Of a DNA stretch of 5,631 bases, positions 1-5,631 are shown one piece after another. The translations under genes were made by a program, and so were the position numbers. The stretch covers positions 1 through 5,631 of the forward strand of contig JAJIYR010000054.1 of assembly GCA_020881085.1 (NCBI GenBank), given 5' to 3'. The stretch comes from Rickettsia endosymbiont of Bryobia graminum (GTDB lineage: Bacteria; Pseudomonadota; Alphaproteobacteria; Rickettsiales; Rickettsiaceae). The first letter of the stretch is position 1, and each line of letters starts with the position of its first letter. A model generated the notes under the pieces. That model was not told where the DNA came from and made no database searches. It saw only the letters and a list, made by a program, of their open reading frames with translations.

Positions 1-102
1 GTAGGTAAGCATGGAAATGAGAATATGATAGGAAAATACGTAAAAAACCAAGGCATGGAATATAAGAAACTGCATGAGGATCATCAGCTAGCTTTCTTCT
101 AA
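1..102 (+). CDS. C-terminal end of an unrecognised protein (5' end outside window)
   Basis: Frame 1 is open from the left edge to a TAA at 100-102, giving 33 residues, starting VGKHGNENM and ending HEDHQLAFF. The fragment is hydrophilic and rich in Lys, Glu and His, with no membrane segment. I do not recognise the family. A strong hairpin terminator begins 4 bases after the stop, which supports this being the real end of a gene. The last residues, QLAFF, resemble the beta-sliding-clamp binding pentapeptide (consensus QLSLF or similar), which is often found at the C-terminus of DNA replication and repair proteins. That is only a suggestion, because five residues can match by chance. Confidence 0.6.
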   Translation, partial: VGKHGNENMIGKYVKNQGMEYKKLHEDHQLAFF

Positions 103-106
103 AATA

Positions 107-140
107 CCCCGCTGCTTGCGGCGGGGATTACTTTTATTTA
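107..140 (+). terminator. GC-rich intrinsic terminator after the left-edge gene
   Basis: CCCCGCTG (107-114) pairs with CGGCGGGG (119-126). The 8-bp stem includes one T-G wobble and closes on a CTTG loop with a G-C closing pair, the arrangement of the stable CUUG tetraloop. A T-rich but interrupted tail follows (128-139), and four A residues precede the stem. The stem is far more GC-rich than its surroundings. It sits just after the stop at 102 and about 90 bases before clpB, so it should separate the two transcription units. Confidence 0.8.
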
Positions 141-168
141 AATTTTAACTAAAAATTACTTCTATTAT

Positions 169-199
169 CTTGTATTATAGTTTACTAATTATTATATAG
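169..199 (+). promoter_or_regulatory. Candidate clpB promoter, possibly RpoH (heat-shock) type
   Basis: CTTG at 169-172 is followed after 18 bases by ATTATAT (191-197). The alphaproteobacterial sigma-32 pattern is CTTG, 17-18 bases, then CYTATNT, so this matches except for the first C of the -10 element. The expected start point would leave a leader of roughly 25 bases before the clpB ATG. clpB is a classical RpoH target, which makes the reading sensible. The same DNA also offers a weak sigma-70 reading (TTGTAT 170-175, TATATA 193-198, 17-base spacer). In such AT-rich DNA -10 matches are cheap, so the CTTG and its spacing carry most of the weight. Confidence 0.45.
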
Positions 200-227
200 T
201 TATTAAGACATTTTTCGAGGTTATAAA

Positions 228-2801
228 ATGAATATTGATAAATTTACTACTCATGCAAAATCAGTAATCTCAGGTGCCCAAAATTCAGCGGCAAAAAATG
301 ATAATCAACAAATATTGCCATTACATATATTTATCGCACTATTGCAAGACGATAGTGGTGTTATTAATAACCTTATAAATATCTTACAAATTAATTTAGA
401 TAATTTACATAACACTCTAACTAAAGAATTAGATAGACTACCTAAAGTACAAGTTCAAGGTGGTGGACAATTATACCTTGCTTCAGAAACAGTTAAACTA
501 TTTGATAAAGCAACTGAACTTGCTAAAAATAGCGGTGATAATTTCATAACTGTTGAACGAATCTTTGAAGCTTTATCTTACGATAAAAGTGGAGCTGGAA
601 AAATTTTAACTGATTTATCAATAACTGATAAAAAAATAGCCGCCGCTATTATTTCTCTTCGTAAAGGTAAAAAAGCTGATAGTGAATCTTCAGAAAATAG
701 TTACGACGCCTTAAAGAAATATGGACGAGATGTAACAGAATTAGCTGAGCTTGGTAAATTAGATCCAATAATTGGACGTGATGAAGAAATAAGAAGAACT
801 GTCCAAATTTTATCACGAAGAATGAAAAATAACCCTGTCTTAATAGGAGAGCCAGGAGTAGGTAAAACTGCAATAATAGAGGGGCTTGCTCAAAGAATAT
901 TCGTTCAAGACGTACCAGAAACATTAGCAAAATGCCGAATTATTGAACTTGATATGGGGGCCTTAATTGCTGGAGCTAAATATCGTGGGGAGTTTGAGGA
1001 AAGGCTTAAAGCCGTATTAAATGAGATTAAAACATCAAGCGGCGAAATTATTCTATTCATTGATGAGTTACATTTGTTAGTAGGCACTGGTAAAACAGAT
1101 GGCGCTATGGATGCCTCAAACTTGCTTAAACCGATGCTAGCTAGAGGAGAGTTACATTGTATTGGAGCAACTACTTTAGATGAATATCGTCAATATATTG
1201 AGAAAGATCAAGCACTTGCTAGAAGATTTCAGCCAGTTTATGTCAGTGAACCAACTGTTGAAGATACTATCTCTATTCTACGGGGCATTAAGGATAAATA
1301 TGAATTACATCATGGAGTAAAAATTTCCGATAGTGCTATAATTGCTGCAAGTACTTTATCCAATAGATATATTACTGATCGTTATTTGCCAGATAAAGCA
1401 ATTGACTTAATTGACGAAGCATGCTCTCGATTAAAAATAGAATTATCCAGTAAACCTGAAGAGCTAGATGAGCTTGACCGCAGAATTATTCAAATAAAAA
1501 TTGAGCTAGCTGCCCTTAAAAAGGAAAATGATGAGCATTCAAAAAAGAAGGTTATTAATCTCACAGAAGAACTTACTACGCTTGAATCCCGTTCTTACGA
1601 TATGAATACCACATGGCAAGCAGAAAAGGATAAGATTCAAATCGAACAAAAATTAAAAGAAGAATTAGAAAGAGCTAAGTTAGAATTAGAAAGAGCTGAA
1701 AGAAGTAGTGATCTCGCCAAAGCTAGTGAACTAAAATATGGCATTATTCCTGATCTTACCAAAAAGCTTAAACAAGCAGTAGATCAAGAAAGCAATATAT
1801 TATCAAAAGAAATAGTCTCAGATAATGATATAGCGATAATTATCTCAAAGATTACCGGAATACCTATTGATGCAATGTTATCAAGTGAGAAAGAAAAATT
1901 ATTACAAATGGAAGACCAACTGCGTAAATCAGTTATTGGGCAAGACGAAGCTATTCAAAGCGTGAGCAACGCAGTACGCCGATCCAGAGCAGGAATTCAA
2001 GATATTAATAGACCTATTGGATCATTTCTATTTCTTGGCCCAACTGGTGTTGGGAAAACTGAACTAACCAAAGCCTTAGCCCATTTTTTATTTGACGATC
2101 GCAACGCAGTACTCAGAATCGATATGTCTGAGTATATGGAAAAACATGCTATATCCCGCCTAATTGGCGCCCCTCCTGGCTATGTTGGCTATGAGCAAGG
2201 TGGAGTATTAACAGAAGCAGTGCGAAGAAGACCTTATCAGGTTATTCTATTTGATGAAGTAGAAAAGGCTCATTCAGATATTTTTAATATTATGCTACAA
2301 ATTTTAGATGAAGGTAGGTTAACAGATAGCCAAGGAATTACGGTTGATTTTAAAAATACTATTATCATTCTTACTTCTAATATTGGAGCCGAAATATTAA
2401 TTAATCAAAAAGAAGGAGATGATGATAGAACCCAAAAAGAAGTGATGGAATATGTTAGAGCAATATTTAAACCTGAGTTTTTAAATAGGCTAGATGAGAT
2501 TATTATGTTTCATAAACTATCTCGTCATAATATCCACGATATTGTTAAAATACAATTAGAGCATTTAAAAGAGATTCTTGCTAAACAAAACATCCTCTTA
2601 GAGATAGATGAATCAGCAATAAATTATCTTGCTGATAAAGGCTATGACCCAATGTTTGGCGCTAGACCCTTAAAAAGATTAATTCAACGAGAAATACAAA
2701 ATAATTTTGCTAGACTAATTTTATCTAGTGAGGTACAAAATGGTAACATTGTTAATATATCATCAAACGATAAGGAATTAATTATTAAAAAGATGGCATA
2801 A
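228..2801 (+). CDS. clpB: ATP-dependent protein disaggregase ClpB (Hsp104 family)
   Basis: This encodes a cytosolic hexameric AAA+ chaperone that threads aggregated proteins through its pore, working with DnaK, DnaJ and GrpE. At 857 aa it matches the usual family length. The N-terminal domain covers about residues 1-145. NBD1 has Walker A GEPGVGKT (207-214), pore loop KYRG (251-254), Walker B ending in D279-E280, sensor GATT (313-316) and the Arg pair R332-R333. The middle coiled-coil domain, rich in Lys and Glu, spans about 405-525. NBD2 has Walker A GPTGVGKT (604-611), pore loop GYVG (651-654), Walker B ending in D676-E677, sensor N718, Arg finger R754 in EFLNR, and sensor-2 GAR (811-813). 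No ClpP-docking IGF/L loop is apparent, as expected for ClpB rather than ClpA. The start at 228 is supported by GAGG (217-220) with 7-base spacing and by the family-typical N-terminus. It is transcribed alone between two terminators, from a possible heat-shock promoter. All catalytic residues are present. Confidence 0.98.
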   Translation: MNIDKFTTHAKSVISGAQNSAAKNDNQQILPLHIFIALLQDDSGVINNLINILQINLDNLHNTLTKELDRLPKVQVQGGGQLYLASETVKLFDKATELAKNSGDNFITVERIFEALSYDKSGAGKILTDLSITDKKIAAAIISLRKGKKADSESSENSYDALKKYGRDVTELAELGKLDPIIGRDEEIRRTVQILSRRMKNNPVLIGEPGVGKTAIIEGLAQRIFVQDVPETLAKCRIIELDMGALIAGAKYRGEFEERLKAVLNEIKTSSGEIILFIDELHLLVGTGKTDGAMDASNLLKPMLARGELHCIGATTLDEYRQYIEKDQALARRFQPVYVSEPTVEDTISILRGIKDKYELHHGVKISDSAIIAASTLSNRYITDRYLPDKAIDLIDEACSRLKIELSSKPEELDELDRRIIQIKIELAALKKENDEHSKKKVINLTEELTTLESRSYDMNTTWQAEKDKIQIEQKLKEELERAKLELERAERSSDLAKASELKYGIIPDLTKKLKQAVDQESNILSKEIVSDNDIAIIISKITGIPIDAMLSSEKEKLLQMEDQLRKSVIGQDEAIQSVSNAVRRSRAGIQDINRPIGSFLFLGPTGVGKTELTKALAHFLFDDRNAVLRIDMSEYMEKHAISRLIGAPPGYVGYEQGGVLTEAVRRRPYQVILFDEVEKAHSDIFNIMLQILDEGRLTDSQGITVDFKNTIIILTSNIGAEILINQKEGDDDRTQKEVMEYVRAIFKPEFLNRLDEIIMFHKLSRHNIHDIVKIQLEHLKEILAKQNILLEIDESAINYLADKGYDPMFGARPLKRLIQREIQNNFARLILSSEVQNGNIVNISSNDKELIIKKMA

Positions 2802-3059
2802 AAGGTTATAATAAGTCATCGTTATATCGATAATACTATATCTATTAATCTTTATGTAATAAGACTCCTTAAATGGAAGAATAGAGAACAAATATCTTAG
2901 TACTCTACACATTTTAATATATTATTACTAGTTTATAAGATCATGTAACTAATACAATAATTTTTTGTTATCAAGTGATATTAAAATTCGCGTAATTTCC
3001 GACTTGGAGAACTCAAAGTAATAAGGTTTAAAGGCTATTTGTATAAAAATTATTTTTTT

Positions 3060-3083
3060 AGTAGCTATTTTAGCTACTTTTTT
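3060..3083 (+). terminator. Intrinsic terminator upstream of the ferredoxin/ELM1/tatD cluster
   Basis: AGTAGCTA (3060-3067) pairs perfectly with TAGCTACT (3071-3078) across a TTT loop, giving 8 bp, followed directly by five T residues (3079-3083). This is a textbook Rho-independent shape on the + strand. The T-tract lies only on its right side, so it acts on rightward transcription. It would end the clpB transcript, or a small RNA from the gap, and isolate the next operon. Confidence 0.8.
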
Positions 3084-3126
3084 AAAAAATTATTAGAATA
3101 TTACTGTAACTTATTGAATTTTGTGT

Positions 3127-3154
3127 TTCAAATAACTTCTTATTAATTTATAAA
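3127..3154 (+). promoter_or_regulatory. Weak candidate sigma-70 promoter for the ferredoxin-ELM1-tatD cluster
   Basis: TATAAA (3149-3154) matches the -10 consensus at five of six positions. TTCAAA (3127-3132) lies 16 bases upstream and matches the -35 consensus at four of six. A promoter is expected between the terminator at 3060-3083 and the ATG at 3166, and this is the best pair I see. The predicted transcript would start only a few bases before the ATG and leave almost no leader. That agrees with the lack of a Shine-Dalgarno sequence there, but it also makes this exact placement doubtful. AT-rich DNA gives such matches by chance. Confidence 0.2.
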
Positions 3155-3165
3155 TATTTTTATTT

Positions 3166-3517
3166 ATGAGTTATAATAGACTATCAGGTGATTACCATAT
3201 ATTTATCTGCCAGAATCAGCGTCCTAATGAATCGCCAAAAGGATGCTGCATGTCTAAAGGAAGTGATAAAATATTAGAACATTTCAAAAAACTTACAGCT
3301 ACTCTAGAAGCAAATATACATTCCAATGATCCTGTGAATTGGGGTATACAAGTAACTTAAAGCAGGTTGCCTAAATAAATGCTCTCAAGGAGTGGCATTA
3401 GTTATTTACCCGTCCGGCACTTGGTATAGTATAAAATCACTTACTGATGTAGAAGAAGTAATGACATCGCATATCCAAGGAAATCAAGTTGTTAATCGAT
3501 TACTGATGAAAATATGA
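3166..3517 (+). pseudogene. Thioredoxin-like [2Fe-2S] ferredoxin, split by a one-base frameshift
   Basis: The first part reads 64 codons from ATG 3166 to TAA 3358-3360. The same protein continues in the next frame from GCA 3362 to TGA 3515-3517. Dropping one T at 3357/3358 restores 116 codons. The joined protein carries the four ligand cysteines of the small thioredoxin-like 2Fe-2S family (COG3411 type): C15 in ICQNQRP, C28 in KGCCMSKGS (C-x12-C), then C68 and C72 in AGCLNKC (C-x3-C). The family block VIYPSGTWY follows. Such proteins carry electrons or accompany redox enzymes, but the partner here is unknown. Apart from the one base nothing looks decayed, so the break is recent, a sequencing error, or (less likely) a recoding site. 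The start lacks a clear ribosome binding site. Its restored stop overlaps the next gene by ATGA, which suggests original translational coupling. Confidence 0.85.
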
Positions 3518-4569
3518 TTTATAATGAAGAAGATAAGGTAATATATTCAAATACTCAAAAATCTTCGGGTGATACTAACTCGCAAAAAGATTTAAACGTA
3601 TGGATACTGGCTGACAGCAGGATTGGCAATTTAAATCAAGCTATAGCTCTAACAGAAACCATTAGACTACCTTATGAATCAAAAAAAATAGTTTATAATT
3701 GTTTAGGTAAATTACCAAATTATTTACTAGCTTTAGGTACTATCTATATTAAAAATGAATCTCTAGAACTCTTAAAAACAAATAAATTTCCAGATATAAT
3801 TATTTCCTCTGGTAGAAGAACTGCCGCTTTAGCAAGTTACTTAAGAAATAAATCTGGCAATAAAACTAAAATAATTCAAATAATGCATCCAAACCTGCCT
3901 TTTAAACGGTTTGAATTAGTTATTTTACCTGAGCATGATAAAGTAAATCAAGCTGAAAGTAATGTAATTAGAATTACTGGTGCGCTAAATAATATTCAAA
4001 CTAAGATAGTTACTGGTGGTATTGAGCTACAGAAAAATTATCCTAATCTCAAAAAATTTATCTCTGTAATTATTGGTGGTAATAGTAAAAACTATAAATT
4101 TACTATTGACGATTCCCTATTACTTACCTCAATATTAAATAATATTATCAAAGTTAAAGATCTTTCTCTTTTTATTAGCTTTAGTAGACGCACCCCAAAT
4201 GATGTTAAAAAAACCATTAAAAATAATATCCCTCCTTCTAAAACTATAATTTACGATCCTACTGAAATGCCAGCTTCTGTTAACCCATATTTTGGTATGC
4301 TTGCCAAAGCAGATTATATTATATCTACTGCAGACTCAATTTCAATGTGTAGTGAAGCAGCATCTTCAGGTAAACCTCTATATATATTTTGTCCTGATAA
4401 TTTTAAATCTTCTAAACATTTATCTTTCCTACAACAATTAGTAAAATTAGGAATAGCTAGAATATTAAATTATTCTCATGCTACTTTAGAAGATTATACC
4501 TATACACCTCTAAATGAAGTAACAAGAATTTCTGATATAGTAAAATCTAAAATATGGCCTAAATCATGA
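3514..4569 (+). CDS. ELM1/DUF1022-family protein (mitochondrial-fission ELM1-like)
   Basis: This 351-aa protein belongs to the family named after plant ELM1 (COG3660, DUF1022), which is widespread in Alphaproteobacteria and thought to have a glycosyltransferase-B-like fold. Its biochemical role in bacteria is not established, and the plant fission role should not be transferred. Visible family blocks are ILADSRIGNLNQA (31-43), DIIISSGRRTAALA (94-107), QIMHPNLPFKRFELVILPEHD (from 122), VTGGI (166-170), VIIGGNSKNY (185-194), SFSRRTP (222-228), NPYFGMLAKADYIISTADS (from 257), and SMCSEAASSGKPLY (277-290). There is no signal peptide or transmembrane segment. About 27 hydrophilic residues precede the first block, and no other in-frame ATG, GTG or TTG lies between them, so ATG 3514 is the only plausible start. 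That ATG overlaps the restored ferredoxin stop (ATGA) and lacks a strong Shine-Dalgarno sequence, so translation probably depended on coupling. The 3' end overlaps tatD in the same way. Confidence 0.9.
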   Translation: MIYNEEDKVIYSNTQKSSGDTNSQKDLNVWILADSRIGNLNQAIALTETIRLPYESKKIVYNCLGKLPNYLLALGTIYIKNESLELLKTNKFPDIIISSGRRTAALASYLRNKSGNKTKIIQIMHPNLPFKRFELVILPEHDKVNQAESNVIRITGALNNIQTKIVTGGIELQKNYPNLKKFISVIIGGNSKNYKFTIDDSLLLTSILNNIIKVKDLSLFISFSRRTPNDVKKTIKNNIPPSKTIIYDPTEMPASVNPYFGMLAKADYIISTADSISMCSEAASSGKPLYIFCPDNFKSSKHLSFLQQLVKLGIARILNYSHATLEDYTYTPLNEVTRISDIVKSKIWPKS

Positions 4570-5342
4570 TATTAATTGATTCTCATTGTCATTTAAACAT
4601 GTTTAGCGATGTAGACAGCTTAGTAAACAGGGCTAAAGACAATAATGTTATGTATATGCAGACTATTTGTACTAATCTTGAAGATTTGCCAAATATTCTA
4701 AATATAGCTGAAAAATATGATAATATATTTGCTTCTTGCGGCATTCATCCAAATGAAATAAAAGAAGTTATTTCACATGAGATCATTATTAATTATTGTA
4801 AACATCCAAAAATAATTGGTATAGGAGAAACTGGCCTTGATTATTATTATCAAACCACTAACAAAGTTACACAAATTCTATCATTAGAGCAACATATCCT
4901 GGCTTCCCAACAAACAAAATTGCCCATTATTATTCATACTAGAGATGCTGAACAAGATACGCTCGATGTCTTAAGCAGCGAGATAAAAAACTATCATTTT
5001 CCAGGCCTAATTCATTGCTTTACTGCTTCAAAACATTTTGCAAAAAAAATGCTTGATCTCGGTATGTATATATCTATTGCTGGTATTGTTACTTTTAAAA
5101 ATGCTATAGATCTACAAGAAATAGTTCGTTATATTCCTTTAGATAGATTATTAATTGAAACTGATTCCCCTTACCTTGCCCCTATTCCTATGCGTGGCAA
5201 ACAAAATGAACCTGCTTTTGTAAAATATGTTGCAGAAAAAATAGCTTACCTCAAGGAAATAGCTATAATAAATGTTGCAAATGCCACTACTAATAACTTT
5301 ATTAACTTATTTTCTAAGGCAAATTTAAATAATCCTAGCTAA
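4566..5342 (+). CDS. tatD: TatD-family metal-dependent hydrolase (deoxyribonuclease)
   Basis: This is a 258-aa amidohydrolase-superfamily protein of normal family length, expected to be a cytosolic TIM-barrel enzyme with two divalent metals. Family members act as 3'-5' exonucleases or DNases in DNA repair and degradation. They are not part of the Tat transporter despite the name. Metal-site motifs are intact: DSHCH (H7, H9), CGIHP (H61), GIGETGLDYYY (E88, D92), H110 in EQHI, PIIIHTRDA (H124), IHCF (H150) and ETDSPYLAP (D200). The ATG overlaps the ELM1-family stop as ATGA and has no strong ribosome binding site, which implies translational coupling. Bacterial genomes hold several paralogues (TatD, YcfH, YjjV). 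The compact length and sequence fit the YcfH/TatD type best, so the symbol denotes the family rather than a proven orthologue. No terminator is visible after the stop. Confidence 0.95.
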   Translation: MILIDSHCHLNMFSDVDSLVNRAKDNNVMYMQTICTNLEDLPNILNIAEKYDNIFASCGIHPNEIKEVISHEIIINYCKHPKIIGIGETGLDYYYQTTNKVTQILSLEQHILASQQTKLPIIIHTRDAEQDTLDVLSSEIKNYHFPGLIHCFTASKHFAKKMLDLGMYISIAGIVTFKNAIDLQEIVRYIPLDRLLIETDSPYLAPIPMRGKQNEPAFVKYVAEKIAYLKEIAIINVANATTNNFINLFSKANLNNPS

Positions 5343-5404
5343 AATTCTGTAACACATGCTACCATATATAGTGGGAAAATGTTAATTTAAAATGGGAGAT
5401 AGCT

Positions 5405-5506
5405 ATGTCAAAAGAAGCAAATATTCAAGATCCAAAGCTAGATCAAGCAATAAATAAATCCCTGGGGGAACATATAAAAGATAGTTGGAAGAGTATACTG
5501 AATTAA
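5405..5506 (+). CDS. Short ORF of 33 codons, unknown; possibly a gene truncated by an IS
   Basis: ATG 5405 to TAA 5504-5506 encodes 33 residues, beginning MSKEANIQDPKLDQ and ending KDSWKSILN. A strong Shine-Dalgarno GGGAG (5394-5398) sits 6 bases upstream, better than that of any other gene here except clpB. The peptide is hydrophilic and probably helical, with no membrane segment or known motif. I do not recognise it. Its TAA overlaps the stop codon of the convergent IS630-like transposase frame. The gene may therefore have been cut by the insertion, leaving only its 5' part, or it may be a real small protein. TATAGT at 5367-5372 could serve as a -10 element, but no good -35 accompanies it. 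Confidence 0.45.
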   Translation: MSKEANIQDPKLDQAINKSLGEHIKDSWKSILN

Positions 5507-5631
5507 CTTGAAGAGTTGGAGAAATGGTTAACGGTAATAGTTTGGAAATTATCGTTTATTAAGGTACGTAACCTATCTTTATAATTGCCGATGTTGCTGA
5601 AAAATTTGTTTATTGCTTCTGAAAATTGTTC
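5503..5631 (-). CDS. C-terminal part of an IS630-family transposase (enters from right edge)
   Basis: On the minus strand the frame is open from the right edge to TAA (complement of 5503-5505), giving 42 residues. The stretch EAINKFFSNIGNYKDRLRTL followed by INDNFQTI has the character of the C-terminus of IS630-type DDE transposases, where a helical EA(I/V)xxFFxxIxxYxxxL segment leads to a closing DNF motif. The catalytic DDE residues lie outside the window, so I cannot tell whether the element is intact. The last ten residues after QTI are rich in Ser and Asn and look less conserved. IS630 elements insert at TA and their terminal inverted repeat should lie within a few tens of bases left of 5503, inside or next to the short + strand ORF. 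The family call rests on recalled patterns only. Confidence 0.6.
   Translation of the reverse strand, partial: EQFSEAINKFFSNIGNYKDRLRTLINDNFQTITVNHFSNSSS

Larger units (their letters stand above)
2802..3165 (+). other. Gene-free stretch between clpB and the ferredoxin remnant
   Basis: These 364 bases are very AT-rich and full of stops in the + frames. I find no tRNA, no recognisable small RNA and no protein remnant that I can name. The only clear element is the hairpin terminator at 3060-3083, which lies about 260 bases after the clpB stop. No strong terminator lies directly after clpB, so the clpB transcript may have a long 3' untranslated region, or a separate short transcript may end at that hairpin. 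A slightly less AT-rich patch at about 2985-3035 stands out from the rest. The part after 3084 should contain the promoter of the downstream cluster. Confidence 0.6.

Noticed and set aside
649..1087. Two minus-strand open frames inside clpB (649-930 and 905-1087)
   Set aside because: They lie wholly within the conserved coding region of clpB, have no ribosome binding sites and encode no recognisable domain; they are shadows of the + strand codon pattern.
2815..2840. Possible terminator just after clpB (TTAT-ATCG-ATAA type palindrome)
   Set aside because: The stem is only about four A/T pairs and no T-tract follows; too weak to call in such AT-rich DNA.
2894..2941. Inverted repeat ATCTTA (2894-2899) / TAAGAT (2936-2941)
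   Set aside because: Six A/T-rich pairs with a loop of about 36 bases are expected by chance here.
2952..3089. Minus-strand open stretch of about 46 codons across the intergenic terminator
   Set aside because: It has no usable start codon, runs through the hairpin terminator and A/T tracts, and matches no family I recognise.
5405..5584. Reading the short ORF through its TAA (5504) to a second stop at 5582, as a nonsense-mutated 59-codon gene
   Set aside because: The extension is antisense to the transposase-like frame, which explains its openness better, so no nonsense mutation needs to be assumed.
1..5631. tRNA or rRNA genes, CRISPR arrays, phage or toxin-antitoxin modules
   Set aside because: I found no T-loop-like GTTCGAATC stretch, no regularly spaced direct repeats and no recognisable module of these kinds on either strand.

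Overview
This is an AT-rich window, with many A/T-ending codons and A/T-rich gaps, most likely from an obligate intracellular alphaproteobacterium of the order Rickettsiales. The ClpB sequence, as I remember the family, looks closest to Rickettsiaceae. An ELM1-family (DUF1022) protein next to TatD, IS remnants and a freshly broken gene all fit a reductive, IS-carrying rickettsial genome. The assignment comes from sequence style and recalled families, not from a search.

Layout: positions 1-102 are the last 33 codons of an unrecognised gene. A strong GC-rich hairpin terminator (about 107-140) follows it. The clpB leader has a candidate heat-shock-type promoter (169-199) and a clear GAGG ribosome binding site. 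A complete clpB (228-2801) encodes the 857-aa disaggregase with every catalytic motif in place. A 364-base gene-free stretch follows (2802-3165) and contains a clean intrinsic terminator (3060-3083).

Next comes a tight three-gene cluster on the + strand. It holds a thioredoxin-like [2Fe-2S] ferredoxin gene split by a single-base frameshift (3166-3517), an ELM1/DUF1022-family gene (3514-4569) and a TatD-family metal-dependent hydrolase (4566-5342). Both junctions are 4-base ATGA overlaps, so the cluster looks translationally coupled, and the frameshift in the first gene may matter for the second. The rest holds a 33-codon ORF with a very good Shine-Dalgarno sequence (5405-5506). Its stop overlaps the end of a convergent minus-strand reading frame that looks like the C-terminus of an IS630-type transposase entering from the right edge (5631-5503).

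I see no convincing new multi-gene system. The observations most worth following are the one-base ferredoxin frameshift inside a coupled operon, the small ORF that may have been truncated by an IS, and the unexplained 260-base stretch before the 3060-3083 terminator.
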